Of a stretch of 37,383 nt of DNA, positions 8,839 to 16,730 are shown piece after piece. The DNA comes from Candidatus Levybacteria bacterium RIFCSPLOWO2_01_FULL_39_10 (GTDB taxonomy: Bacteria > Patescibacteriota > Microgenomatia > Levybacterales > UBA12049), in assembly GCA_001782515.1 (NCBI GenBank), contig MFOV01000012.1:5832-43214 (forward strand), read 5' to 3'. The stretch's first letter is position 1. Every line of letters begins with the position of its first letter. The notes beneath the pieces were generated by a model. The model was not told the origin of the DNA. It worked only from the letters and a program-made list of their open reading frames with translations, and made no database searches. The translations under genes were made by a program, and so were the position numbers.

Positions 8839-9441
8839 TTAGTAATTTACAATGTCGTTAACTATAAAATTAATGATTCTTGGTTTTTTGCCAGACCTAT
8901 CGTATTGAGATTTGCTTGCTATAGTAGCTACTTTTCCTTTCCCCTGTCTTCTAGTTATTACTGTTCCGCGATTTCTATGCCTAGTCCAAATAAAGCCATT
9001 TCTTCCGCCCGCAGTGACAAACCAATTCCACATACCCTCCTCTTGTTCGTTTGGTGCCACTATAAATTTAACTGGTGTACCTGGGCTTATCTCTGTTCTA
9101 TCTGCACTCCCAGCACCATATCCATAGCTGGATCCATGTAGTATTATTGGTTTGTCAAAAACATGCACTGGATTATCTTGATTTTCTCTAACATCAGGAT
9201 TTATTCGTGTACTATTAAAAGGGATTATTAATTTTTCTTTATCCTTTTTGCTTATTGAAGATTCTGGCGACTGATCTATTTGCGGAGGGGTAAAGGCTGC
9301 TAAAAAGTCTTCTTCAATTTGCCCATCAGTAAGTGTATCTGGAGATAGCATTTGAGAATGTGATCCTCTGTGTTCGATTGGAATTGACGAAATTCTTCCA
9401 CCTGGCTTATCGACACCTTTTTCTAATGATGCTTCTGACAT
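8839..9441 (-). CDS. Hypothetical protein, unrecognised
   Basis: A 200-residue protein starting MSEASLEKGVDK. The start is fixed by a strong Shine-Dalgarno (AAAGGGGGGAATAAT) inside the end of the YfhO-type gene, giving an overlap of 19 bases and translational coupling. The first 100 residues are polar and probably disordered (Ser, Pro, Asp, Gln rich). The second half looks folded and basic, with Gly-rich stretches (GSSYGYGAGSADR, WNWFVTAGGRNGFIWTRHR) and beta-strand character. No signal peptide or membrane segment is visible and I recognise no family. Being last in an operon with two membrane glycan- or lipid-type proteins hints at an envelope role, but that is only context. Confidence 0.6.
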   Translation of the reverse strand: MSEASLEKGVDKPGGRISSIPIEHRGSHSQMLSPDTLTDGQIEEDFLAAFTPPQIDQSPESSISKKDKEKLIIPFNSTRINPDVRENQDNPVHVFDKPIILHGSSYGYGAGSADRTEISPGTPVKFIVAPNEQEEGMWNWFVTAGGRNGFIWTRHRNRGTVITRRQGKGKVATIASKSQYDRSGKKPRIINFIVNDIVNY

Positions 9442-11759
9442 ATTATTCCCCCCTTTTTCTTTTTTGTAGTATACCATTTTGCAGAAATTATTCCGATTCC
9501 TACAATTGAAATAAGAGCAATCACTATTCCCCATTTAAAACTTTCGGGATAATAATACATTTCAACCCTATTTTTTCCTTCTAGCACTACAACCCCTCGA
9601 AAAGTATAGTTTGTCCGCAAGACTTCTGTGTCTTTTCCATTCATTTTTGCGTGCCAGCCCGGATAAAAATTATCGGATATAACAAGAATCGCTTCCCTAT
9701 CCGAGTCAGTGTCAATTATTAGTTTATTGGGAGTATATTTTATAATTTCTGCGCTTCCTGATATTTTGCTGCTTTTATCTACATTTATTTCTTTTTCCAA
9801 AACTGCACTTTTTCGTAAATCAAAACCCTGACTTAAAATTTTATTTATTATCTTTTGATCATTTTTTATTACCTCATAATTTCCTACTAAGAAAGCTTTT
9901 GGAAACACTTCCTTATTCTCATAAATAAAAAAATCTTTTTCTCTATAAATTAAATTAAATTTATTATCTTCAAATTTACTAAACGGAAAATCCCAGACTT
10001 CACCCTTGTCCAGTCTTTTTTGAAGAATGTATCTTATTCCTAAAAAGTCAATAATTTTTTGAAAATATTTATCATTTGTTGAGATTTTTATTCCTGATCT
10101 TGGACCTTGTTTAATTTTCCCGTCTCCAAGAGAAGTTATAAACTCCCCGTATCTATTTATATATAAGGGGTCATAACCTTCGGTTATCGGAATTTTAAAA
10201 TAGACTGATCCCTCAGCGCCAAATGGCCCATAAATCCTGTCAATACTTCCCAAATTTGTTAATTTTTGAATAATTGGAGTCCTAGGAAATATGAGATCCG
10301 CAGGATCAAATGCCTGCCATTTTGATGCAAATCTTAACATATCAAATGCAACTAAAATTATTATTAAAATTAAGAATATTTTTATCAGTTTTTGTTTTAT
10401 TAAAACCGTAGCTATCCCAACAATAAATACAATAAACATAATTGTTGGAAGAATAAAATTTTTTAAAGAAATAAGATAACCATCCCCTACTTGTTTGGTA
10501 ACAACTAAAATCCAAAGACTTAGGAAAATTAAAAGGAAAAACACAAAAAAGTAAATTATTTTTTTCTTATTCTTTTCTTTTATATCCAAAACTAGCTGAT
10601 CAAGTCCAAAAGCGGCAAGTACTGTTATTGAAAAACTGAAAAGAACAAGAAGTCTTCCAACAGCAGAGGTTGATAAGACAGGGATTTTTAAATTTATCAA
10701 TAAATCTAGAATTGGTGTATTAAGGGAAAAAATTAGAGAAACAATTCCTAAGATCAGAAAAAATATTATTTTTTTTGATTTTGCTGAGAGCGAATATAAC
10801 GCGAGAAGAAAAGGAATTGTTCCTGAAAACATAGCCCATTCTATGTAGTTTCCGAAAAAATTATTTCGAGTCACAGGATTTCCGTAGAAATCAGGAGAAA
10901 AAATAGTTGGCAGGAAACGAAAAGACAAAGGTTCAACTTTTTGAAAAATGGTTGATCTTACTGCTTCTTTGTAAAACTCAATTGAAGGAAGAATTTGAGG
11001 AAAAGAAATAAAAAGTCCAAGAATTGCGAATATTAAAGTTTTTAAAAATTGCGGTTTATCTTTTTCTTCATAGAACTTAAACAGCAGATATAAAAAAACG
11101 GTGATTAAGAAATACAAAGAAACTTGAAAGTGTCCGCTGAAAAGAGACAGGGCAATAGAAATTGCAAGAATAATAAGGAATCTCATTTTATTTCGAGAGT
11201 AAAATTTCTCAATTGAGAAGAGAGCAAGCGGAAGAAATGATATTGCTAAAGAGAGCGTTGCGTAACTCATCCAAACTGTGATAAATCCGCAGAACATAAA
11301 CGAAAGACTTGAGATAATTGCAGCAAATATACTTAGTTTTAAGCTTCTTATATAAAAATACATAAATATTCCGGAAAGTAAGGGCTGAATAAGAACACCC
11401 AAACTCCAAGCGTAGTTAAAATTGAATATAAAGTAGAAAATGTTTGTTATCGAGAAAACTCCGGACTGATAATTGGCAAGATGTGGAGTTCCTGAAAAGC
11501 TGTAAGGATTCCAGAGGGGAATACTTCCTTCCTTCCATGCATCAATTGTCAATTTTTTCCACGGCATGATCTGGTCAATCACATCTGGAGTTGAAGGATT
11601 TTTAACAGGTCCCCAGAAGTTTTGATATGAAGACCAAAGCGAATAATTGTTAACCAGAAGTGTTGAGGGGAAAGGAATTTTGTTGTCAAGGAAAAAAGGT
11701 TTTGAAAATATAAGCCATATAATAATTATAAAAACTAGAGGTAGGATTTTTTTTACCAC
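9423..11759 (-). CDS. YfhO-family multi-pass membrane protein
   Basis: A 778-residue protein with about 12-14 hydrophobic segments, an extracellular-type loop region, and a C-terminal soluble domain before a last membrane helix. The early motif DQIMPWKKLTIDAWKEGSIP followed by WNPYSFSGTPH, and the late NFYPGWHAKMNGK, are typical of YfhO proteins, a GT-C-like group implicated in glycosylating lipoteichoic acid or other envelope polymers in Firmicutes. The start is a GTG preceded by AAGGAGG, overlapping the end of the upstream gene by 7 bases. The substrate here is unknown. The pairing with a PTPS-related membrane protein supports a surface glycan or lipid-linked sugar role. Confidence 0.8.
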   Translation of the reverse strand: MVKKILPLVFIIIIWLIFSKPFFLDNKIPFPSTLLVNNYSLWSSYQNFWGPVKNPSTPDVIDQIMPWKKLTIDAWKEGSIPLWNPYSFSGTPHLANYQSGVFSITNIFYFIFNFNYAWSLGVLIQPLLSGIFMYFYIRSLKLSIFAAIISSLSFMFCGFITVWMSYATLSLAISFLPLALFSIEKFYSRNKMRFLIILAISIALSLFSGHFQVSLYFLITVFLYLLFKFYEEKDKPQFLKTLIFAILGLFISFPQILPSIEFYKEAVRSTIFQKVEPLSFRFLPTIFSPDFYGNPVTRNNFFGNYIEWAMFSGTIPFLLALYSLSAKSKKIIFFLILGIVSLIFSLNTPILDLLINLKIPVLSTSAVGRLLVLFSFSITVLAAFGLDQLVLDIKEKNKKKIIYFFVFFLLIFLSLWILVVTKQVGDGYLISLKNFILPTIMFIVFIVGIATVLIKQKLIKIFLILIIILVAFDMLRFASKWQAFDPADLIFPRTPIIQKLTNLGSIDRIYGPFGAEGSVYFKIPITEGYDPLYINRYGEFITSLGDGKIKQGPRSGIKISTNDKYFQKIIDFLGIRYILQKRLDKGEVWDFPFSKFEDNKFNLIYREKDFFIYENKEVFPKAFLVGNYEVIKNDQKIINKILSQGFDLRKSAVLEKEINVDKSSKISGSAEIIKYTPNKLIIDTDSDREAILVISDNFYPGWHAKMNGKDTEVLRTNYTFRGVVVLEGKNRVEMYYYPESFKWGIVIALISIVGIGIISAKWYTTKKKKGGIICQKHH

Positions 11760-13435
11760 TCCAACCTCCTTACTTTTGTTTTTGATAAGAGATAAAGTAA
11801 AAAAGGAACAACAATAATAAATAATAAACTTAATAAAGATATTAAATTTGAGCAGTATCTAAGCTTTGTTTCTTCAAATTTTAAAATTATATTATGCATT
11901 CCCTGATCCAAATAAAATGTAATAATACCCCTGTTTTCAGGATCTTGAAACTCAACGCTCTCAATTAGTTTTCCGTTGTCATAAACTTTCCAACCAGGAA
12001 AATAGAGAGTGTTTTCTCTAATTCTAATTTTTGATTTAGCATCAATAACATATTCATGGTATGTCGATTTTCGTGGCAGCTCAACCATTTCCCCTTCCCC
12101 TTCAATTATTTCAATATTGGAATATGCATGCGATTCCATAAATCTAACCGACCAAATCGGAGAACTTTCTCCAGTGTCTGTTGTGCTTTCAATTATCCCT
12201 TCAAGATAAAAGTCTTTAATTTGTCTGTATTCTTTCGCTTGCCAGAAACCAATTGTTTGAACAATTGCGAGAATGATTAAAACTGATGTTAAAACTTCTT
12301 TTCTTTTTATATTCAAACTATAAATAAAGAGAGCCCCTATTAAAGATGTAGTGAAAACAGCAATTGATAAGAATCTCCACGGAAATTGAAGTTTCTGAAG
12401 AGTGGATACGTTTTCCCAGATAAAATTAGATGAATGAAGCATTAAAAATACGGAAATTAATAAGTAGATCAAAGTCCCGATATATAGGTATTTTAGCTTG
12501 TCTTTTTTTCTGAATAACTTAAAAAATAATACAACTGATGATATTAAAATAATGATTTGAATAATTCCAATCTGAACACTAAACTGTCCTGTTCCCCCAA
12601 AACTCCAAACTCCATAAAATAGGTCAGCTAAATCAACAAACCTGTCTTTATAAACACCCTCAGTTACAATATCTCTTAAAGTGTATTTCCCTTCGAAAAA
12701 TGCCGGAAACCAGAAAAAGAACGAAAACAGGAATCCAAAAAAAAGTGATGATAAAGTTAAAACAAATTTCAATTTTGATTTATGATCGAAAAACAGATAA
12801 AGAACGTAGAATAAGATAAAAGGAATAAACAGAAGACTGATTGCATTATGAGAAAGAATAAGACCGGCAAAAGATATTGATGAAAACAAGAATGTGAAAT
12901 AATATTTTCTCAGCCTTTCGTTTTTCGACAAATTATTGATCAAATAAATTGATAGTAGAGCCAAAGGAAGAAAAAGAAATGCCACATGCTCTCCAAGCGC
13001 TCCTCTTACATATAAATCAATAAATCTGTATGGTGCATATAAAAAAAGAACACTGCCAAAAACTGCTGAAACATTTCCCAAAAACCTTGAGAGCCACAAA
13101 TACATAAAAATTCCGCTTAGAATATAGGTTGATGTCAGAGTCAGTTTAAAGCTGTCTGCATAGGATGCGCCCAGAAAATGAAAGACTGATGATATGTATG
13201 AAGGCAGAGGATATAAAAACATAAGAATCGGATGACCGAATCCGAAGTTTAAGTTTCCGGCCCATCTTGGAATAAATATCCCTTCCTTAAGATTAGTGTA
13301 AAAACTGGCAATCCTTACAACATGATCAAGCGAATCGTGAGCGACAGGAAGCCCGGGTGTTAAAAGATTGATAAGGGGAATAAGAGATAGTAAAAATACG
13401 ATTATTAATCCTAAATTATTTTTTATATGAATCAT
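11753..13435 (-). CDS. 6-pyruvoyl-tetrahydropterin synthase-related-domain membrane protein
   Basis: A 560-residue multi-pass membrane protein with about 11 hydrophobic segments. The N-terminal loop HDSLDHVVRIASFYTN and then IPRWAGNLNFGFGHPI match the family named for the PTPS-related membrane domain (PF10131). Despite its name, that family looks like a GT-C type glycosyltransferase rather than a pterin enzyme. The C-terminal part is a beta-rich outer domain (TLYFPGWKVYDNGKL) parallel to the YfhO C-terminal domain, followed by a last helix. It is first in a three-gene minus-strand operon. I see no clear promoter within 50 bases upstream; the preceding 120 bases are very AT-rich. Confidence 0.75.
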   Translation of the reverse strand: MIHIKNNLGLIIVFLLSLIPLINLLTPGLPVAHDSLDHVVRIASFYTNLKEGIFIPRWAGNLNFGFGHPILMFLYPLPSYISSVFHFLGASYADSFKLTLTSTYILSGIFMYLWLSRFLGNVSAVFGSVLFLYAPYRFIDLYVRGALGEHVAFLFLPLALLSIYLINNLSKNERLRKYYFTFLFSSISFAGLILSHNAISLLFIPFILFYVLYLFFDHKSKLKFVLTLSSLFFGFLFSFFFWFPAFFEGKYTLRDIVTEGVYKDRFVDLADLFYGVWSFGGTGQFSVQIGIIQIIILISSVVLFFKLFRKKDKLKYLYIGTLIYLLISVFLMLHSSNFIWENVSTLQKLQFPWRFLSIAVFTTSLIGALFIYSLNIKRKEVLTSVLIILAIVQTIGFWQAKEYRQIKDFYLEGIIESTTDTGESSPIWSVRFMESHAYSNIEIIEGEGEMVELPRKSTYHEYVIDAKSKIRIRENTLYFPGWKVYDNGKLIESVEFQDPENRGIITFYLDQGMHNIILKFEETKLRYCSNLISLLSLLFIIVVPFLLYLLSKTKVRRLEW

Positions 13436-13555
13436 TAAGTATTTAATGAAATTGATAATTCAATAGATCTTTTTTGGAAGTATCTATAATAAATTCCATT
13501 TGTAGGATTTATATCATATTTAATATTTAATTAAAATAAAATAAAAAGGAGCAAG

Positions 13556-13987
13556 TCAGGAATTTAAATACTTTTTATACAAAAACATAAGAATTGTAAT
13601 AATCACAAATGCGGAAAGTGATAAGAATGGAATTGTTATAAATCCAAACCACTCAATGAATTTAGTTGTGCATGAAATTCCTTGCACACAGGGAGCTTCG
13701 GATTCAGGAATTATATTATAGTACAAAAGATTGTGATATACGGCAATCAAAAGCCCGGCTATGCTTAAAGGAAGAACAAAAAGTGGAGTATTTTTGTCTT
13801 TTCTTAAGATCCCGACGGCAAGGATAACAACAATAGGATACATTGCAACCCTTTGATACCAGCAAAGTGTGCAGGGTGGAAACTTTAAAACCTCGCTAAA
13901 AATAAGACTTCCAACTGTTGCCGTTGTCGCAATAAGAAGTGATATTTGCGTTGAGTTTTTCTTGATAAGCTCCATAAAGCTACTCAT
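13556..13987 (-). CDS. dsbB: Disulfide bond formation protein DsbB/BdbC-like
   Basis: This is a four-helix membrane protein that re-oxidises a DsbA-type thiol oxidase with a quinone. The first periplasmic-side loop has CTLC in the typical context PPCTLCWYQRVAMYP, and the second loop has the other pair (APCVQGISC). Length is 143 residues from the ATG at 13987. I chose that ATG because the stop of the small upstream gene overlaps it (ATGAGTAG). No DsbA partner is adjacent; thioredoxin-fold proteins further along the island may be linked. A thiol-oxidising system outside the membrane fits the Cys-rich exported proteins downstream. Confidence 0.9.
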   Translation of the reverse strand: MSSFMELIKKNSTQISLLIATTATVGSLIFSEVLKFPPCTLCWYQRVAMYPIVVILAVGILRKDKNTPLFVLPLSIAGLLIAVYHNLLYYNIIPESEAPCVQGISCTTKFIEWFGFITIPFLSLSAFVIITILMFLYKKYLNS

Positions 13988-14156
13988 AATAGAAAGACTG
14001 TTGGGGTATTGTATCATTAATTTCTGAATTCCCAGAATTATTATTTGTCAAAAAGTAAAATATTAAAAAATACACAATGACTCCGATTACAAGATAGATA
14101 ATTAGCCATTTAGTCCATGAGCTTTTTTTTGAATAAACTTTTCTAGGCTTTGCCAT
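13980..14156 (-). CDS. Small single-pass membrane protein upstream of dsbB
   Basis: A 58-residue ORF beginning MAKPRKVYSKKSSW, with a basic N-terminus, one hydrophobic helix (about residues 18-38, WLIIYLVIGVIVYFLIFYF) and a short polar tail. Its stop overlaps the dsbB start by 8 bases, a classic coupling arrangement that supports it being real. It is shorter than common gene-finding cut-offs. No family is recognised; it may assist DsbB or be a membrane anchor. It is divergent from the VIT gene, with 52 bases between the starts. Confidence 0.6.
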   Translation of the reverse strand: MAKPRKVYSKKSSWTKWLIIYLVIGVIVYFLIFYFLTNNNSGNSEINDTIPQQSFYYE

Positions 14157-14193
14157 AAATTAATTATTTCAAATGACTTATATATAGTCAATT

Positions 14194-14202
14194 TGATAAA
14201 AT
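14194..14202 (+). promoter_or_regulatory. Extended -10 promoter of the VIT gene, leaderless
   Basis: TGATAAAAT ends 6 bases before the ATG at 14209. The expected start of transcription coincides with the start codon. Confidence 0.55.
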
Positions 14203-14208
14203 TAAATT

Positions 14209-14715
14209 ATGAAATTTTTAGAAAATCTAAATATTCATGAGGACTACTTAAGAAGCATAATCTTCGGATTTCAAGATTCATTGGTTTCAACAACAGGAGT
14301 AATAGTTGGTGTTGCTGCGGGGTCCAACAGCAAAGAACTAGTAATACTCGCTGGAATTGTAGCAATAACAGTTGAATCTTTGTCAATGGGCGCAGGACAA
14401 TTTATGAGTGAAAAAACAGTTCATCAAATGGATAAGACCGGCAGGCATACTGACAATTTATATATAGGAGGGACACTTATGGCGCTTTCATATTTTTTGG
14501 GTGGCCTTGTTCCCTTGACTCCAATAATCTTATTTAATCTGCCGTACTCGGCAACTTTAAGTATTGTATTTTCATTACTTGGACTTTTTGTCTTGGGCTA
14601 TCTAAAAGCACATATTGTGAAAGTAGATCCAATTAAAAGCGCAATTGAAATACTTATACTTGGCGGTGCAGCGACTCTAATTGGACTTATTGTTGGAAAT
14701 CTATTTAGAATTTAA
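14209..14715 (+). CDS. VIT1/CCC1-family metal (Fe2+/Mn2+) transporter
   Basis: A 168-residue membrane protein with about five helices. The N-terminus (LRSIIFGFQDSLVSTTGVIV) is the signature of the vacuolar iron transporter family, and ESLSMGAGQFMSEK supplies the conserved Gly/Met/Glu residues of the metal path. Family members move Fe2+ or Mn2+ out of the cytoplasm, in bacteria to the outside. The ferritin-like domain found in some relatives is absent. It lies just upstream of a metal-response island, but its own promoter and the small genes between suggest independent control. Confidence 0.85.
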   Translation: MKFLENLNIHEDYLRSIIFGFQDSLVSTTGVIVGVAAGSNSKELVILAGIVAITVESLSMGAGQFMSEKTVHQMDKTGRHTDNLYIGGTLMALSYFLGGLVPLTPIILFNLPYSATLSIVFSLLGLFVLGYLKAHIVKVDPIKSAIEILILGGAATLIGLIVGNLFRI

Positions 14716-14719
14716 TTTT

Positions 14720-14830
14720 TTATTTGGTTAAAATAAATAAAATTACCGCAAGCGCTATCCCAAAAGAAGCAATCAGAAAACCGAGTGAAAAATATTTGTA
14801 ATATTCTAAATTATTGTTTTTCTTTGCCAT
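14720..14830 (-). CDS. Tiny membrane peptide (36 residues)
   Basis: An ATG-started frame MAKKNNNLEYYKYF followed by one hydrophobic helix (SLGFLIASFGIALAVILFIL) and TK, then stop. The arrangement of basic start, single helix and end is like other small CPR membrane peptides and like the one before dsbB (which also starts MAK). It is convergent with the VIT gene, ending 5 bases from it. No Shine-Dalgarno is evident. It is real only if conserved in relatives; family unknown. Confidence 0.4.
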   Translation of the reverse strand: MAKKNNNLEYYKYFSLGFLIASFGIALAVILFILTK

Positions 14831-15020
14831 AGATTTATAAAAATAAATATAATACAGAGGAAGTGGAAAAAGCAACCTCAAGAACTACTATGAGAGAAAT
14901 AAAGATAAATTTTACTGTCAATATATGATTAATTCAAAACTCAAAAAATTATTGCATAAATACAGTAAAGTTGTCAAAGACGAATACAAGAATTAATGTT
15001 AAAATAAAAAAAGGAGGAAT
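14831..15020 (+). other. Gap with no confident gene, ending in a strong ribosome binding site
   Basis: Apart from a 23-codon ATG frame at 14925-14996 (MINSKLKKLLHKYSK, lysine-rich, no clear ribosome binding site), I see no gene. The last 15 bases hold AAAAAAAGGAGG, the strongest Shine-Dalgarno in this stretch, which points to the short gene at 15021. Confidence 0.4.
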
Positions 15021-15104
15021 ATGGCTGTTTCAAAACGAAAAAGACTAGGTAAAGGCCAGTTTGCTAAAAGAAAAAAAGGAAGAAGGCGCGGAACATATAG
15101 ATAG
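15021..15104 (+). CDS. 27-residue highly basic peptide, possibly a Thx-like ribosomal peptide
   Basis: The frame starts MAVSKRKRLGKG and ends RRRGTYR, with 13 Lys/Arg among 27 residues. A near-perfect Shine-Dalgarno (AAGGAGG) sits 5 bases before the ATG. The GKG near the start and the RGTY at the end recall the Thx (bTHX) ribosomal peptide family, which is of similar length and charge; the match is short and I hold it loosely. It may equally be an RNA-binding peptide of another type. After it, 15105-15261 holds no gene I can support. Confidence 0.5.
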   Translation: MAVSKRKRLGKGQFAKRKKGRRRGTYR

Positions 15105-15261
15105 ATTATCCAAAGGTGAATGTAAATATACTAACACCTGAGCCTAGAAATTCAATTTTTCAGCTGTCTATTGCTAACACAAAGGCAAGATTTATTTATA
15201 GATGGTTTAAGTAGTATAACATATAAAAATGATGCTTCTTAAAAAGTAACAACTTTAAATC

Positions 15262-15291
15262 TTGACAAGAATATTTGAAGAATGATATATT
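15262..15291 (+). promoter_or_regulatory. Promoter of the metal-response island
   Basis: A consensus -35 TTGACA (15262-15267) is followed after 18 bases by TATATT (15286-15291), with TGA in front as an extended -10. Transcription should begin near 15298, about 7 bases before the regulator's ATG. This is one of few promoters in the window with a good -35 box. Confidence 0.7.
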
Positions 15292-15306
15292 CGAAATATC
15301 GAATAT
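15287..15306. promoter_or_regulatory. Operator-like inverted repeat over the -10 box and start codon
   Basis: ATATTCGA-AATA-TCGAATAT is a perfect 8+8 inverted repeat with a 4-base spacer. It covers the end of the -10 box, the expected start of transcription and the first bases of the ATG. ArsR/SmtB repressors bind such AT-rich dyads over their own promoters, so it is the likely autoregulatory site of the gene it precedes. Confidence 0.7.
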
Positions 15307-15784
15307 GTATTCACAAGTATTTAATTTGCATGCAAATCTTTTAAAAGCTCTGTCTAATCCTAAGAGGCTTGAAGTTCTTCAACTTCTGCGCGACCAAGAA
15401 TTAACAGTTACTCAGATTCAAGAAATGCTATATCTTCCCCAAGGGAATTTGAGTCAACATCTTCATGTTCTTAGAAGTGCAAATGTTGTAAGCACACGGC
15501 GCGAAGGAAAACAGATTTACTATAAAATTGCACATAAAAATTTTATTAAGGCAAGTGACTTAATGAGGGAAATCCTTATTGAGCAACATAAAAACGATAT
15601 TTTAGTCAGCGAGCTTAGTAAAAAAATGACAGACCTTATTCCCTTAACTGCGGATCCAGTTTGTGGAATGAGGATAAGCCCAAAAACCGCATCTTTCATT
15701 TCAAAACAAAACGGCCATTTATATTACTTTTGTGCATCCGGTTGTCTTGAAGCTTTTAATAAATATCCAAAAAGATATGTCTAA
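15305..15784 (+). CDS. ArsR-family repressor fused to a C-terminal YHS metal-binding domain
   Basis: A 159-residue fusion. Residues 10-90 form the winged helix of the ArsR/SmtB group (KALSNPKRLEVLQLL, then the recognition segment LPQGNLSQHLHVLRSA). Residues 115-159 form a YHS domain with DPVCGM (117-122) and a second Cys pair, C143 and C147 (FCASGC). YHS domains occur in copper and heavy-metal proteins, so the YHS part probably senses metal for the repressor. I chose the ATG at 15305 over a TTG 10 codons upstream, because the upstream codons lie inside the promoter and operator. It overlaps the next gene by 8 bases, starting the island operon. Confidence 0.85.
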   Translation: MYSQVFNLHANLLKALSNPKRLEVLQLLRDQELTVTQIQEMLYLPQGNLSQHLHVLRSANVVSTRREGKQIYYKIAHKNFIKASDLMREILIEQHKNDILVSELSKKMTDLIPLTADPVCGMRISPKTASFISKQNGHLYYFCASGCLEAFNKYPKRYV

Positions 15785-16724
15785 ATATTCTAGAAAAAAA
15801 ATATATAAAAAGGTAGGTAGGCTAATACGTCGGAAAGGATTAGAGATTTTACTTATATTTCTTATTGTTATCGCCTCCTTTTTATCAGGGATTCTTTTTA
15901 ACAAACTGAATAGCTTAGAGAAGAATATTACTTCAAACTCTCCGATAAACTTTGTGTCGAGCGAAGATTTGTCAAAGATCCAAAATAAAGTTCTTAAAGA
16001 TAAATATATTTTTAAAATTAAATGGGGAGACTTAGGGAAAAGGATGGTCGAAGATGGAGTAATTGATAAAGTAAAATTAGCTCAGGCAATAGGAGGAGAG
16101 GATGAGCTCCCAAAAGATCTGGATAAATATTTTACAGGCGATCAAAACAAGATCGAAGTTAATCAAGGAAATGCGCAGTTTTGGGTAGATGTTTTATGGG
16201 GCTTGGGTCTTGCCAATAAAAATAAAATTCTGGAGGAAGGGGATATGATGATGGAAGACGATGCATCCATTTTTGCATCAACAGGGGGCTGGAGTTTGGG
16301 AGCAGGTGATCCGATGGATCATTACTCAAGACATTCATATATTACACTTTCTGAAGAACAACAAAAGACTGTTTCTGAAATTGCCGGAAGCATATACAGA
16401 CCATGCTGCGGAAATTCAACAGCATTTCCTGACTGCAATCACGGTATGGCAATGCTTGGGCTAATTGAGCTGATGGTTTCCCAGAACTTTTCTAAAGACG
16501 AAATTTATAAAACGGCTCTTGCCTTTAATACATACTGGTTTCCCCAGACTTATCTTGACAGCGCTTTATATCTTCAAAAAAATGGAAAAGATTATGAAAA
16601 AGTTTCACCGAAGGAACTTTTATCTGAGAATTTTTCAAGCGCAATGGGATCACAAACCATATCTGAAGAGGTAGGACAAGTGCAGTGGCCGGCGTTTGGA
16701 AATGGAGGCAGCTGCGGCGCATAA
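15777..16724 (+). CDS. Membrane-anchored protein with a Cys-Cys/Cys-x-His motif
   Basis: A 315-residue protein. A basic N-terminus leads into one membrane helix (about residues 23-42), so most of the chain should be outside the membrane. A helical middle (80-160) is followed by a conserved-looking core: YRPCCGNS, then FPDCNHGMAML (C210, C211, C220, H222). The C-terminal tail also ends in SCGA. The close Cys/His/Met set suggests copper or another soft metal, or a redox site. It resembles in logic, not in sequence, the exported PCYCGC proteins. The start at 15777 overlaps the regulator's end by 8 bases. Family unknown to me. Confidence 0.7.
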   Translation: MSKYSRKKIYKKVGRLIRRKGLEILLIFLIVIASFLSGILFNKLNSLEKNITSNSPINFVSSEDLSKIQNKVLKDKYIFKIKWGDLGKRMVEDGVIDKVKLAQAIGGEDELPKDLDKYFTGDQNKIEVNQGNAQFWVDVLWGLGLANKNKILEEGDMMMEDDASIFASTGGWSLGAGDPMDHYSRHSYITLSEEQQKTVSEIAGSIYRPCCGNSTAFPDCNHGMAMLGLIELMVSQNFSKDEIYKTALAFNTYWFPQTYLDSALYLQKNGKDYEKVSPKELLSENFSSAMGSQTISEEVGQVQWPAFGNGGSCGA

Positions 16725-16730
16725 AATTTT

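Noticed and set aside
14925..14996. 23-codon frame MINSKLKKLLHKYSK
   Set aside because: No ribosome binding site and AT-rich composition makes such frames likely by chance; mentioned only within the gap entry.
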